Assembly: GCA_902530325.1 (NCBI GenBank)
Contig: CACAAB010000004.1
Location: forward strand, 1-64,000
DNA length: 64,000 nucleotides
Direction: 5' to 3'
Source: an uncultured SAR116 cluster alpha proteobacterium
Lineage (GTDB): Bacteria; Pseudomonadota; Alphaproteobacteria; Puniceispirillales; Marisalimonadaceae
This document shows positions 52,704 to 61,776 of the stretch, in pieces. The first letter of the stretch is position 1. Every line of letters starts with the position of its first letter. The position numbers were made by a program, and so were the translations under genes. The notes beneath the pieces are model-generated. The model was not told the DNA's origin. It did not search any database and worked only from the letters and a program-made list of their open reading frames with translations.

Positions 52704-54341
52704 ATAAATAATATTAATGAACAAAACAATTATAGAGTTTTAGCTCGTAAATATAGACCCAATGATTTTAATGAATTAATTGGACAAGACACCCTAGTAA
52801 AAACTTTTAATAATGCCCTTAACAAAGGCAGATTAGCACACGCATTTCTCTTAACTGGGATAAGAGGGGTAGGCAAAACAACTACAGCAAGAATAATCGC
52901 TAAAGCCTTAAATTGTATTGGAGATGGCAGCAAAAAAGATCCCTCTTTTGAAATTTGTAATAATTGTTCACCGTGCCAATCCATAAATAATGGAAATTTT
53001 CTTGATGTTATTGAAGTTGATGCCGCTAGTAGAACAGGCGTTGACGGCATTAGAGAAATAATTGACTCAGTTGTATATTCACCTAACAATGCAAGATACA
53101 AGATTTACATTATAGATGAAGTTCATATGTTATCTAACGCTGCATTTAATGCTCTTCTGAAAACATTAGAAGAACCACCGCAAAATGTGAAATTTATTTT
53201 TGCAACGACTGAAATAAAAAAAATACCAGCAACAATAATTTCAAGATGTCAAAAATTTGATCTCCAAAGAATTGATTTAAAAACATTGTCAAATCATTTA
53301 AAAAGCATTTGTCAAAATGAAAATATTTCTTATGAAAATGATTCTATATCACATATCTGCAAAGCAAGTGAGGGATCTGTAAGAGATGCTTTATCGTTGC
53401 TCGATCAAGCAGCATCTTTATGTCGAGATGATATTAAGGAAAAAATAGTCTTAAACATGCTAGGACTGAACGGTTATGAAAAAAATATTAAACTGTTTGA
53501 GCTATGTCTAACAAATCAATGTAGCGAAGCTCTAAAAGTTTATGATGATATTTTACAAAATGGTGTGCAACCACTTCAAATCATCTCAAACCTTTTAGAA
53601 ATTAATCACTTAGCATCAAAAATCAATGTAATTAAATCAGACATTAATATGACTGAGACCATAGAAAAAAAAATTTCTGAAATTTCTACACATGGGTTAC
53701 CAAAGCTTGTAAGAATATGGCAGATTTTAATTAAGAGTTTTGAAGAGTTAAAATATGCACCTAATGAAGAACAAGCAGGTTCAATGGCAATAATAAAATT
53801 ATGTTATGGATCATCACTTCCAGATCCAAGTCAACTTTTAGAAAAAATATCAGAGCAAACAAATACACAATCAGAAAATGAACAAACTAAAATCTCCAAA
53901 TTTTCAAATTCTCAAGACAAGTTTTTTAAAGAAAGTGTTATTAATAATGATGAAGAAAAATCAGAAAGTTTTAAAAATCCAGATACTTTTGAAGGTGTCT
54001 TGGAATTACTTTTAAAAAACCGAGAATCACTACTTCATGCTCAATTAATTAATAATGTCCATCTAATATCTTTTGAAGAAAAACGTATAAAGGTAAGATT
54101 AAAATTTAAATCTGATACAGAAATTCTAAAAAACTTATCCTCCACTTTAGAAAGAATAACAAATAACAAATGGAGCGTTACTCACTCTGAGGAAGATGGA
54201 GAAAAAACTATAGTTGAAAAACAAAATATTGAATTGAATCAGCAGAAAGAAAAAATAAAAACAAATCCTCATTTTGCAGAATTATTTAAACATTTTCCTA
54301 AGGCTGAGATAACTTCAATTGAAGATAAAAAATCAAATTAA
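52704..54341 (+). CDS. dnaX: DNA polymerase III subunit gamma/tau, probable AUA or AUU start
   Basis: Clamp-loader ATPase. RVLARKYRPNDFNELIGQD, Walker A GIRGVGKTTTAR, a four-Cys zinc site (CIGDGSKKDPSFEICNNCSPC, cited by its Cys only), YIIDEVHMLS and the sensor FATTEIKKIPATIISRCQ are intact, and a tau-like tail ends in KAEITS. There is no ATG, GTG, TTG or CTG between the stop at 52683-52685 and the first conserved residues; ATA 52704 or ATT 52713 must serve. An ATG at 53127 would delete the ATPase site. 545 residues from ATA. Confidence 0.92.
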   Translation: MNNINEQNNYRVLARKYRPNDFNELIGQDTLVKTFNNALNKGRLAHAFLLTGIRGVGKTTTARIIAKALNCIGDGSKKDPSFEICNNCSPCQSINNGNFLDVIEVDAASRTGVDGIREIIDSVVYSPNNARYKIYIIDEVHMLSNAAFNALLKTLEEPPQNVKFIFATTEIKKIPATIISRCQKFDLQRIDLKTLSNHLKSICQNENISYENDSISHICKASEGSVRDALSLLDQAASLCRDDIKEKIVLNMLGLNGYEKNIKLFELCLTNQCSEALKVYDDILQNGVQPLQIISNLLEINHLASKINVIKSDINMTETIEKKISEISTHGLPKLVRIWQILIKSFEELKYAPNEEQAGSMAIIKLCYGSSLPDPSQLLEKISEQTNTQSENEQTKISKFSNSQDKFFKESVINNDEEKSESFKNPDTFEGVLELLLKNRESLLHAQLINNVHLISFEEKRIKVRLKFKSDTEILKNLSSTLERITNNKWSVTHSEEDGEKTIVEKQNIELNQQKEKIKTNPHFAELFKHFPKAEITSIEDKKSN

Positions 54342-54344
54342 ATT

Positions 54345-54390
54345 ATATTTGGAAAAACTAAAATGTCTGAACAATATTTGGAAAAACTAA
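54345..54390 (+). repeat. 17-base direct repeat around the recR start
   Basis: ATATTTGGAAAAACTAA occurs perfectly at 54345-54361 and 54374-54390. The first copy supplies the GGA of the recR ribosome-binding site; the second encodes part of the RecR N-terminus (residues about 5-9). The copies are 29 bases apart and in different frames. Probably a local duplication. Confidence 0.75.
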
Positions 54391-54956
54391 TTAAAAAAGT
54401 TTCTAAGCTTCCAGGTTTAGGTCCTAGATCCTCGAGAAGGGTTGTTTTGCACTTATTAAAAGATAAAGATAAATTACTATTACCACTTATTGAAGATATG
54501 AGTACAGTAGCTAACAACATAAAGAATTGCATAGAATGTGGTAATTTAGATGAAAGCGAAATTTGTCAAATTTGTAAAGATTCTTCTAGAAACCAAAACT
54601 TGTTATGCGTAGTTGAAACCGTAGCAGATTTATGGGCCTTAGAAAGATCCAATGTTTACAATGGAAGATATCATATATTAGGTGGTGTGCTTTCTGCAAT
54701 AGATGGTATAAATCCAGACCAACTAAATATTACGTCTTTAAAAAAAAGATTAGAAGACAAATCTATTACAGAGATCATTATTGCAATCTCAGCTACGCTT
54801 GACGGACAAACAACTGCACATTATTTAGCTGAAATACTAAGTAAATTTAATATTAACATTACAAGATTAGCGCATGGATTACCAGTTGGTGGGGAGTTAG
54901 ACTTTCTAGACGATGGGACAATTGCACAAGCTTTAAAAGCTAGAAATAAATTATAA
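54363..54956 (+). CDS. recR: Recombination mediator RecR
   Basis: A 197-residue protein that acts with RecO/RecF in recombinational repair. An N-terminal helix-hairpin-helix (KLPGLGPRSSRRVVLHLL), a four-Cys zinc site (CIECGNLDESEICQIC) and a Toprim domain (LLCVVETVADLWALERS) follow in order, ending with ITRLAHGLPVGGELDFLDDGT. Normal length. 21 bases after dnaX, as usual. A 17-base direct repeat spans its ribosome-binding region. Confidence 0.97.
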   Translation: MSEQYLEKLIKKVSKLPGLGPRSSRRVVLHLLKDKDKLLLPLIEDMSTVANNIKNCIECGNLDESEICQICKDSSRNQNLLCVVETVADLWALERSNVYNGRYHILGGVLSAIDGINPDQLNITSLKKRLEDKSITEIIIAISATLDGQTTAHYLAEILSKFNINITRLAHGLPVGGELDFLDDGTIAQALKARNKL

Positions 54957-54957
54957 T

Positions 54958-55998
54958 TTATTCACCTATTTTTTTTTTGTCACTCACATCAATAGAAGTT
55001 ATCACATTGCCTCTGTTTTCAATTTTTCTGTGTGAAATTTTTATTTCATCCAAGTCTTTTCTTGCTAAGTCAAAATGCTTATCAAGTTTTAAAATTCTCT
55101 CAGCTAACAAATTCAAATCAATAGTTAACTTATCTACCTCAATTTGTATTTTTCCTGCTGTTTGACTCATTGTAGCATCTCTTAAAATTGCCCTAACCGT
55201 ATGCAAAAGAAGCATTAAATTATCAGGTCCTGCCATATAAACTTTCTTATTTCTACTTTCATTAACTAATCTTGGAAATCTTATATTAATTTCAGAATAG
55301 ATTGATTCACTAGGAAGAAACATAATGGCAGAATCTGCTGTTTCACCTGGTGAAATATATTTGTCAGCAATGTCTTTAATATGTTTTTGAACTGCATTGT
55401 GAAATGATTTTAAATTATCTTTTTTTTCTTGTTCATTTGAAGAATTTGCAAATTTTTTATAATCCTCTAATGGAAATTTTGAATCTATACAAATTGAACC
55501 AGGTGGTTGCGGCATTTTTACAATGCAGTCAACTCTGGTGTTAGATAGTAGCGTATATTGAAATTGGTATGCATTCTGAGGTAATGCATCTTTAACTATA
55601 TTTTCAAGTTGAACCTCACCAAATGCTCCTCTAAGTTGTTTGTTAGATAAAATATTTTGTAAGTCATTTACCTGGTTTGACAATGAATGAATATTTTCTT
55701 GGGCTTTATCAATAATTGCCAATCTCTCATGCATCTCCGTTAGAGACTTTTGTGTATTATGAGTTTGTTGTGTCAGACTGTTCCCAATAGAAGTACCAAA
55801 GTTACCCAATCTTTCTTCAATGCTACTGCTTAATTGAGAAACTGCTCCTTTTAATTCAGTAATTTGAGTCAATTCATAATTTAAAGGTATTACTTGATCA
55901 TTATTTTTATTTTCAAAATATAATTTACATATTAAAAAAATTATGATTGAGAGTATAACTAAAGAAATGATAAATATAGTTAAATATTTTAAATCCAT
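54958..55998 (-). CDS. rmuC: DNA recombination protein RmuC
   Basis: A 346-residue RmuC. An N-terminal membrane helix (about residues 5-24), a coiled coil (about 45-115) and the nuclease-like domain with LRGAFGEVQLENIVKDALP, SICIDSKFPLEDYKKF and SAIMFLPSESIYSEI are in order. It limits inversions at short inverted repeats. Shorter than the Escherichia protein but typical for the lineage. Convergent with recR. Confidence 0.93.
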   Translation of the reverse strand: MDLKYLTIFIISLVILSIIIFLICKLYFENKNNDQVIPLNYELTQITELKGAVSQLSSSIEERLGNFGTSIGNSLTQQTHNTQKSLTEMHERLAIIDKAQENIHSLSNQVNDLQNILSNKQLRGAFGEVQLENIVKDALPQNAYQFQYTLLSNTRVDCIVKMPQPPGSICIDSKFPLEDYKKFANSSNEQEKKDNLKSFHNAVQKHIKDIADKYISPGETADSAIMFLPSESIYSEINIRFPRLVNESRNKKVYMAGPDNLMLLLHTVRAILRDATMSQTAGKIQIEVDKLTIDLNLLAERILKLDKHFDLARKDLDEIKISHRKIENRGNVITSIDVSDKKKIGE

Positions 55999-56078
55999 TT
56001 TGTCCCCATATTAAGTTGATATAGTATTACAAATTGTTTTTAAATTAACTAGCATAAAATACATAAGGATTTTGCTAA

Positions 56079-56645
56079 ATGAGCCTAAGAGAAATAATTA
56101 AAGTACCTAATCCTTTTTTGAAAATTACTGCTAAACCTGTAACTGTTATTGATGAAAATATTTTAACTATTCTAGATGACATGATGGAAACTATGTATCA
56201 CGCAAATGGTATTGGTTTAGCCGCCACACAAATTGCAATTGATAAGAGATTAATTGTAATGGATTGTGGAAAAACAAAGTTTGAAACTCAAAATCTATCA
56301 GAAGAAGAATATAATAAAAAAATAACGGATGAACAAATTGAACCTTTTCCAATTAAAATGATTAACCCAGAAATAATCAGTTTAGGTGAAAATTTTGAAG
56401 AAAGGGAAGAGGGTTGTTTGTCCATACCTGGATATAATGCAAAAATCAAAAGACCATCATCTTTAAAAGTAAAGTATACAGATGAAAATAAAAAAGATAA
56501 AATCATTGATGCTGAGGGATTGTTAGCAACTTGCATTCAACATGAAATAGATCATTTAAATGGTATTCTTTTTATTGATCACCTATCAAAATTAAAAAGA
56601 GAAATAATTCTTAAAAAAGCTATCAAAGAATATTCTAAAAATTAA
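56079..56645 (+). CDS. def: Peptide deformylase
   Basis: Removes the formyl group from N-terminal methionine. The three signature motifs are all present: GIGLAATQ, EEGCLSIPG with the metal Cys, and the HExxH-type QHEIDHLNG. 188 residues, with a small insertion (about residues 75-90) between motifs one and two. First gene of def-fmt-truA. Confidence 0.97.
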   Translation: MSLREIIKVPNPFLKITAKPVTVIDENILTILDDMMETMYHANGIGLAATQIAIDKRLIVMDCGKTKFETQNLSEEEYNKKITDEQIEPFPIKMINPEIISLGENFEEREEGCLSIPGYNAKIKRPSSLKVKYTDENKKDKIIDAEGLLATCIQHEIDHLNGILFIDHLSKLKREIILKKAIKEYSKN

Positions 56646-56668
56646 AATGTTAATAAAACGAGGGTTAG

Positions 56669-57598
56669 TTGAATATAATATTTATGGGAACTCCAGATTT
56701 TGCTGTACAAAGTCTTAAATTTATTGAAAAAGATTATAATATAGTCGCTGTTTATTCACAACCTGCTCGCCCTAGTGGAAGAGGTATGAAAACAAAACTT
56801 TCACCAGTTGAAAAAACTGCAAAAAAATTAAATTTAAAAACCATAACCCCTTTAACTTTAAAACAGGATGATGTGTTTCTTCAATTTAAAAAACTGAAAC
56901 CAGATTTAGTTGTAGTTGTTGCGTATGGTTTACTTCTACCTGAAAAGTTCTTGTTAACACCCAAATTTGGTTGCATTAACGGTCATGCTAGCCTTTTACC
57001 AAGGTGGCGTGGTGCTGCTCCAATACAAAGAGCTATAGAGGCCGGTGATCATACAACTGGTTCATCTATAATGTTAATGGAAAAAGGTATGGATACTGGA
57101 CCAATACTATCTTCAAAATCAATAAATATTCATACTAATGATACTTCTAAAACTATACATGATAAACTATCTAATTTGACAGCCAAAATGCTTGTGAAGA
57201 CTATAAAAGATTATATTAACGGGAAAGTTGTGCCAATTAAGCAAAAAGATGATGGTGTTAAATATGCAGAGAAAATTATTAAAGATGAGGCTATTATAAA
57301 TTGGAGTTTGCCCTCGATTAATATTTTAAATAAAGTAAGAGCTTTTAATCCTTTTCCAATCGCTTATACATTTTTATCTGGTGTTAAAATTAAAATTGTT
57401 GAAACCAAACTTTGTAAAGATAGTCATCAATCAGAACCAGGTACAATAATTGAATGTAATAACAAAATAATTGTAGCATGCGGAAACAAATCAACTTTAG
57501 AGGTTATATACTTACAAAAATCTGGGAAAAACGTTATGTCTGTCAAAGATTTTCTAAATGGAACTAAAATAAGTATTGGTGAAAAATTTGGAAGTTAA
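56669..57598 (+). CDS. fmt: Methionyl-tRNA formyltransferase
   Basis: Formylates initiator Met-tRNA. FMGTPDFAVQSL opens the N-terminal domain, NGHASLLPRWRGAAPIQRAI holds the catalytic Asn and His, and MEKGMDTGPIL follows. A C-terminal OB domain begins near residue 205. Start is TTG at 56669 with ACGAGGG upstream; the ATG at 56684 would cut the first strand. 309 residues. Overlaps truA. Confidence 0.96.
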   Translation: MNIIFMGTPDFAVQSLKFIEKDYNIVAVYSQPARPSGRGMKTKLSPVEKTAKKLNLKTITPLTLKQDDVFLQFKKLKPDLVVVVAYGLLLPEKFLLTPKFGCINGHASLLPRWRGAAPIQRAIEAGDHTTGSSIMLMEKGMDTGPILSSKSINIHTNDTSKTIHDKLSNLTAKMLVKTIKDYINGKVVPIKQKDDGVKYAEKIIKDEAIINWSLPSINILNKVRAFNPFPIAYTFLSGVKIKIVETKLCKDSHQSEPGTIIECNNKIIVACGNKSTLEVIYLQKSGKNVMSVKDFLNGTKISIGEKFGS

Positions 57599-58403
57599 CG
57601 AGACTGTTAAATTTGCTTTACTAATTGAGTATGATGGCAATAACTTAGTTGGCTGGCAAAAACAAAATGAAGGAATTTCTGTTCAAGGCAGTTTAGAAGA
57701 AGCTGCTAAAAATATTTTTAATCAAAAATTTGAAATTCAAGGTTCTGGTAGAACTGATGCTGGAGTTCATGCCCTAGGACAAGTAGCTCATATAAATCTT
57801 CCAAAAAATCATAGACTAACAATTAAACATCCATTTTATATAATCTCTGCTTTCAACTCACATTTAATGAAATCTAATATCAGAGTAGTTTCTACTAAAA
57901 AAGTTGAACCAAAGTTTAACGCCAGGTTCAGCGCAACGAAACGTCATTATAAGTATAGAATTTTATGTCGTGCTGCACCACCTGGTATTGAAAAAGGAAA
58001 AGTTTGGCATTCAAGGAAAAAGTTAAATATTCAATTAATGGAAGAAGGAGCTAAACACTTAATTGGGAAGCATGATTTTACAAGTTTTAGAACTATAAAC
58101 TGTCAAGCCAAATCTCCCATTAGAACATTAGACAAAATATCACTATCATGTGTGGGTGATGAAATTATAATGAATGTATCTGCAAAAAGTTTTTTACATA
58201 GTCAAGTAAGAATTATTGTAGGAACAATTTACAAAGTAGGTGACGAAACGTTAGAACCTAATAATATAAAAAACATTCTTGAAGGTAAAGACAGAAATCT
58301 CGCAGGGCCCACTGCTCCAGCAGAAGGTCTATATCTTGAAAAAGTAGAATATCCAAGTAATTTACTTGATGACAAGTGGCCAATAATTTATGACGGCAAT
58401 TAG
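57588..58403 (+). CDS. truA: tRNA pseudouridine synthase A
   Basis: Makes pseudouridine at positions 38-40 in the anticodon stem. FALLIEYDGNNLVGWQKQNE, the catalytic Asp in GSGRTDAGVHALGQVAH, and ALHLIGKHDFTSFR-like AKHLIGKHDFTSF are present. The start overlaps fmt; TTG 57588 gives an N-terminus close to the family's, while TTG 57576 and GTG 57579 are also in frame. About 271 residues. Confidence 0.95.
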   Translation: MEVNETVKFALLIEYDGNNLVGWQKQNEGISVQGSLEEAAKNIFNQKFEIQGSGRTDAGVHALGQVAHINLPKNHRLTIKHPFYIISAFNSHLMKSNIRVVSTKKVEPKFNARFSATKRHYKYRILCRAAPPGIEKGKVWHSRKKLNIQLMEEGAKHLIGKHDFTSFRTINCQAKSPIRTLDKISLSCVGDEIIMNVSAKSFLHSQVRIIVGTIYKVGDETLEPNNIKNILEGKDRNLAGPTAPAEGLYLEKVEYPSNLLDDKWPIIYDGN

Positions 58404-58413
58404 TATAATTAAA

Positions 58414-59004
58414 TCAAATTGTCATTGAAAGTGAGCGTGAAAACATTCCTAAACTTGCTTCAATAATAACTGATAAAAAAATCATGCCAGTAGCTCCCCA
58501 ACCAGTCAAACCAACTTCTTCTTTTCCAATGCGCCATAAAGAAAACGTAACCCAAATTACAACCATAATACCAAAAAACACAAAAATTGATGGTGGTAAA
58601 ACCAAACCTAATACAGCAAAACTTAACATCAAAATTGCCTGAAAAGATTGTATCCAGTTAAATGGTATAATAAATTTGTAGAACTTATCACCCTTCCCAA
58701 TCTTTTCAAAAATTGTATTGACTAAGATTGAGAATAAACAAATGTCTATAATTGTAATTAAAAGTAATCTAGGTAATATTCCACTTTGAATATCACCATC
58801 AATATTCGCTTTAATTCCATAGGAGGCTAGTATTGATACAACTGCGTTTACAAAAAAAACTATCCAACAGCTATCCCAAAAACCATTTAAATTTAAGTTG
58901 AATAATTGACTTGAATTACCTTTTTTAGACATGAATTGAAAAGCAGATAAAAATCCATCTTTTATAACAAAAGGATTTGGTGGTGATTTAATCATTTTTT
59001 TCAA
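58414..59004 (-). CDS. Conserved membrane protein of unknown function
   Basis: A 196-residue inner-membrane protein with about five helices (roughly residues 45-62, 75-95, 107-135, 135-150 and 165-185). The N-terminus (PPNPFVIKDGFLSAFQF) is cytoplasmic-looking. I recognise it only as a protein often encoded between truA and dapE in Alphaproteobacteria, with some resemblance to Yip1-type proteins. It overlaps the dapE 3' end by 17 bases. No function proposed. Confidence 0.7.
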   Translation of the reverse strand: MKKMIKSPPNPFVIKDGFLSAFQFMSKKGNSSQLFNLNLNGFWDSCWIVFFVNAVVSILASYGIKANIDGDIQSGILPRLLLITIIDICLFSILVNTIFEKIGKGDKFYKFIIPFNWIQSFQAILMLSFAVLGLVLPPSIFVFFGIMVVIWVTFSLWRIGKEEVGLTGWGATGMIFLSVIIEASLGMFSRSLSMTI

Positions 59005-60154
59005 CTCTGAAATAATTATGTAGGAATTTATTATAAATATTTGTTAACTTCATGATATCATCAATTTCAACATTTTCGTCTATCTTATGCATTGTTTTTC
59101 CTACTAAACCAAACTCTATTACAGGACATAATTTTGTTATAAATCTTGCATCTGATGTACCGCCAGTAGTAGATTTTTCGGGATTAACATTTACAACTTT
59201 TGTAATTGCATTTTGAAGTGTTGATTTGAGTTCTTCATCACTTGTAAGGAAAGGTTCAGCATTACAAAAATAATCAAACTCATAGTTTTTAGTAATAGAC
59301 TCAAAATGGTTCTCTAGCATAGAATTTAGAGAAGCAACAGAATGTAGGGTATTAAATCTTATATTAAACTTTGCCTTCACCTCCCCAGGAATAACATTAC
59401 TTGCATCATTATTCACATCAATTGTAGTAACCATTACAGAACTAGGCTGGAATTCATTAGTTCCTTTATCTAAATATATTTTTGAAAAAGGTTCTAACAT
59501 TTTTAAAAGTGAATTTATTGGGTTTTCTGCTAAATCAGGATAACCAACATGACCTTGAATACCTTTCACTGTCAAAGAACCAGTAAAGCTGCCTCTCCTT
59601 CCAATTTTAATTGTGTCACCAATTTGGTTTACATTAGTTGGCTCACCAACAATACAACCAGAAATTTTTTCGGACTTGTTTATAAGCCATTCAACTACCT
59701 TTTTTGTGCCGTTTATTGCCTTTCCTTCTTCATCACTAGTAATTATTAAGGATATACTACCATAATCTTGAAGATTATTATTCATTTCCATAAACTCTGA
59801 AACAGCAGCTATAAAGGCAGCTATTCCAGATTTCATATCTGCAGCACCTCTTCCCCATATTTTTCCTTCTTTAATTTCACCACCAAAAGGATTTATTGAC
59901 CAACTTTTTTCATCACCAGTAGGAACAACATCCACATGACCTGCAAAGCAAATATTTGGTTCTAAGGAACCAAATCTTGCATATAAGTTTTCAACCTTTT
60001 CATCACCTTGTCCAAAGTCGATTTTTGTACAAGTAAAACCCATAGGTTCTAAATATGAAATAATTAAGTCTATAGAACCTGCAGATATTGGAGTTATACT
60101 TCTACACTTGATTAAAGCAGAAGTTAAATCGACTGGGTTTAAAATATTAGACAT
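58988..60154 (-). CDS. dapE: Succinyl-diaminopimelate desuccinylase
   Basis: Removes succinate from N-succinyl-LL-diaminopimelate in lysine and peptidoglycan synthesis. The M20 dizinc site is spread over CFAGHVDVVPTGD, WGRGAADMKSG and TSDEEGKAINGT, with the dimerisation domain (KGIQGHVGYP) and TTGGTSDARFI following. 388 residues. Downstream of dapD by 12 bases. Confidence 0.97.
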   Translation of the reverse strand: MSNILNPVDLTSALIKCRSITPISAGSIDLIISYLEPMGFTCTKIDFGQGDEKVENLYARFGSLEPNICFAGHVDVVPTGDEKSWSINPFGGEIKEGKIWGRGAADMKSGIAAFIAAVSEFMEMNNNLQDYGSISLIITSDEEGKAINGTKKVVEWLINKSEKISGCIVGEPTNVNQIGDTIKIGRRGSFTGSLTVKGIQGHVGYPDLAENPINSLLKMLEPFSKIYLDKGTNEFQPSSVMVTTIDVNNDASNVIPGEVKAKFNIRFNTLHSVASLNSMLENHFESITKNYEFDYFCNAEPFLTSDEELKSTLQNAITKVVNVNPEKSTTGGTSDARFITKLCPVIEFGLVGKTMHKIDENVEIDDIMKLTNIYNKFLHNYFRVEKND

Positions 60155-60166
60155 TAAAGGCCTTAA

Positions 60167-61027
60167 CTAATCTCTTAATAATTCGTTTACTGATGTCTTT
60201 GAACGTGTCTGAGCATCAACTTTTTTTACAATTACAGCACAATATAAACTTGGTCCCTGGGAACCATCTGGCAATGCTTTTCCAGGAAGAGAACCTGGAA
60301 CTACAACAGAATATGCAGGCACCCTACCTATAGAAACTTCACCTGTATTTCTGTCAATTACTTTTGTAGATGCGCCAACAAACACTCCCATTGATAATAC
60401 TGCTCCTGTTTCAACAACAACTCCTTCTGCTACTTCAGATCTTGCTCCAACAAAACAATTATCTTCAATGATGACTGGTCCTGCTTGAATAGGTTCTAAA
60501 ACACCCCCAATACCTGCACCACCTGAAATATGAACATTTTTACCAATTTGTGCGCAAGATCCAACAGTTGCCCACGTATCAATCATACTCCCACTATCAA
60601 CATAAGCACCAATATTTACAAATGATGGCATTAGTACAACACTAGGTGCAATATAAGCAGAATGTCTTACCACACTTCCAGGGACTGCTCTAAAACTAGC
60701 TTTTTTGAACTCTTCTTTACTCCATCCTGAAAACTTAGAAGGAATTTTGTCCCACCAATTTGCTGGACCAGTATTTTGACTTTTTGGTCCTCCAGAAATT
60801 ACGTCCATATCATTTATCTTAAATGATAATAAAACAGCTTTTTTTAACCATTGATTTACGTGCCATTTACTATTTCCCAGCGGCTCAGCAACTCTTAATT
60901 TTCCTTGATCTAAGTAATCTAACGCAGTTTCAATAGAATCTCTAATTTCACCAGTAGTATTTGGGTTAATATCTTCATTATTATCGAAAACTCTTTCTAT
61001 TACTGATTTCATATTTTCTATTTTCAT
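60167..61027 (-). CDS. dapD: Tetrahydrodipicolinate N-succinyltransferase
   Basis: Succinylates tetrahydrodipicolinate, the step before DapC and DapE. The N-terminal helical domain ([12 protein letters not shown] to LLSFKIND) is followed by left-handed beta-helix hexapeptides from about residue 125 ([34 protein letters not shown]) and ends with [19 protein letters not shown]. 286 residues. A second in-frame ATG at residue 6 is also possible. Confidence 0.97.
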   Translation of the reverse strand: MKIENMKSVIERVFDNNEDINPNTTGEIRDSIETALDYLDQGKLRVAEPLGNSKWHVNQWLKKAVLLSFKINDMDVISGGPKSQNTGPANWWDKIPSKFSGWSKEEFKKASFRAVPGSVVRHSAYIAPSVVLMPSFVNIGAYVDSGSMIDTWATVGSCAQIGKNVHISGGAGIGGVLEPIQAGPVIIEDNCFVGARSEVAEGVVVETGAVLSMGVFVGASTKVIDRNTGEVSIGRVPAYSVVVPGSLPGKALPDGSQGPSLYCAVIVKKVDAQTRSKTSVNELLRD

Positions 61028-61063
61028 TATCTTCCCTTCAATTAAATTAAAACAAATTATCTT

Positions 61064-61765
61064 TTAAAATTTTAACATATTACTTAAAATAGTTTTTATA
61101 TCTGATCCAGTGAAATTAATATACTCTCTTAAACTATCAGCTTCTTTTCTGTTAAAATCATTTTCAATCCATACGGTACTCATTCCTAATTCCCTTGCGG
61201 GCTTTAAATTTTTAGCTGTATCTTCGAAAAAAATGCTTTTTGAAATATTCTTATCATTAAGATTAAGTTTTTTTTTCATCATATGATATGAGTTTGGATC
61301 TGGCTTGGCTATATAATTTGCGTCTTTGATGTCAAAAATAATTTCAAATTCTTGAAATATTCCCATTGATTTTAATATATTTTTTGCATGTTTAAATGTT
61401 GCATTAGTATAAATTGATTTCTTACCTTTAATTTTACCTAGTAGTGTTTTAAGGGTGACATCTTCATTTAATTCACTAAAGTCTACATCATGTACAAATT
61501 CAAGAAATGGCTCTGGGTTAATTTTTTTTTCAATCATTAATCCTCTCAATGTTAGACCATATTTTTTGTACATATCTCTTTGCAGACTAAGAGCATCAAC
61601 CTCATTTAAGTCAAAAAATTCTTTAATATATTCGGTCATTCTCGATGAAACACGTCTAAACAAACCTAAATTAAAATCATAAATTGTGTTATCTAAATCA
61701 AAAATCCAATGATCATATTTTTCATTAAAATCTATTATATCTATATTATTTAAAAATGATTTCAT
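61064..61765 (-). CDS. HAD-family pyrimidine 5'-nucleotidase
   Basis: A 233-residue haloacid-dehalogenase-type phosphatase. WIFDLDNTIYD carries the nucleophile Asp, SIYTNATFKHA the second motif, and FFEDTAKNLKPARELGMST the last acidic motif. The gene position between argB and dapD and the sequence match the alphaproteobacterial pyrimidine 5'-nucleotidase (SDT1-like). It dephosphorylates pyrimidine nucleotides; exact substrate inferred. Confidence 0.9.
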   Translation of the reverse strand: MKSFLNNIDIIDFNEKYDHWIFDLDNTIYDFNLGLFRRVSSRMTEYIKEFFDLNEVDALSLQRDMYKKYGLTLRGLMIEKKINPEPFLEFVHDVDFSELNEDVTLKTLLGKIKGKKSIYTNATFKHAKNILKSMGIFQEFEIIFDIKDANYIAKPDPNSYHMMKKKLNLNDKNISKSIFFEDTAKNLKPARELGMSTVWIENDFNRKEADSLREYINFTGSDIKTILSNMLKF

Positions 61766-61776
61766 AAAAATTTTAA

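Noticed and set aside
53665..53673. Run of nine A in dnaX as a slippage site making a gamma subunit
   Set aside because: Both shifted frames stop within about a dozen codons, but this would cut the protein inside the collar domain (near residue 325), too early for a working gamma subunit.
53127..54341. dnaX read as a 404-residue gene starting at the ATG 53127
   Set aside because: That start removes the Walker A motif and zinc site, which are intact upstream in the same frame, so the gene must begin near 52704.
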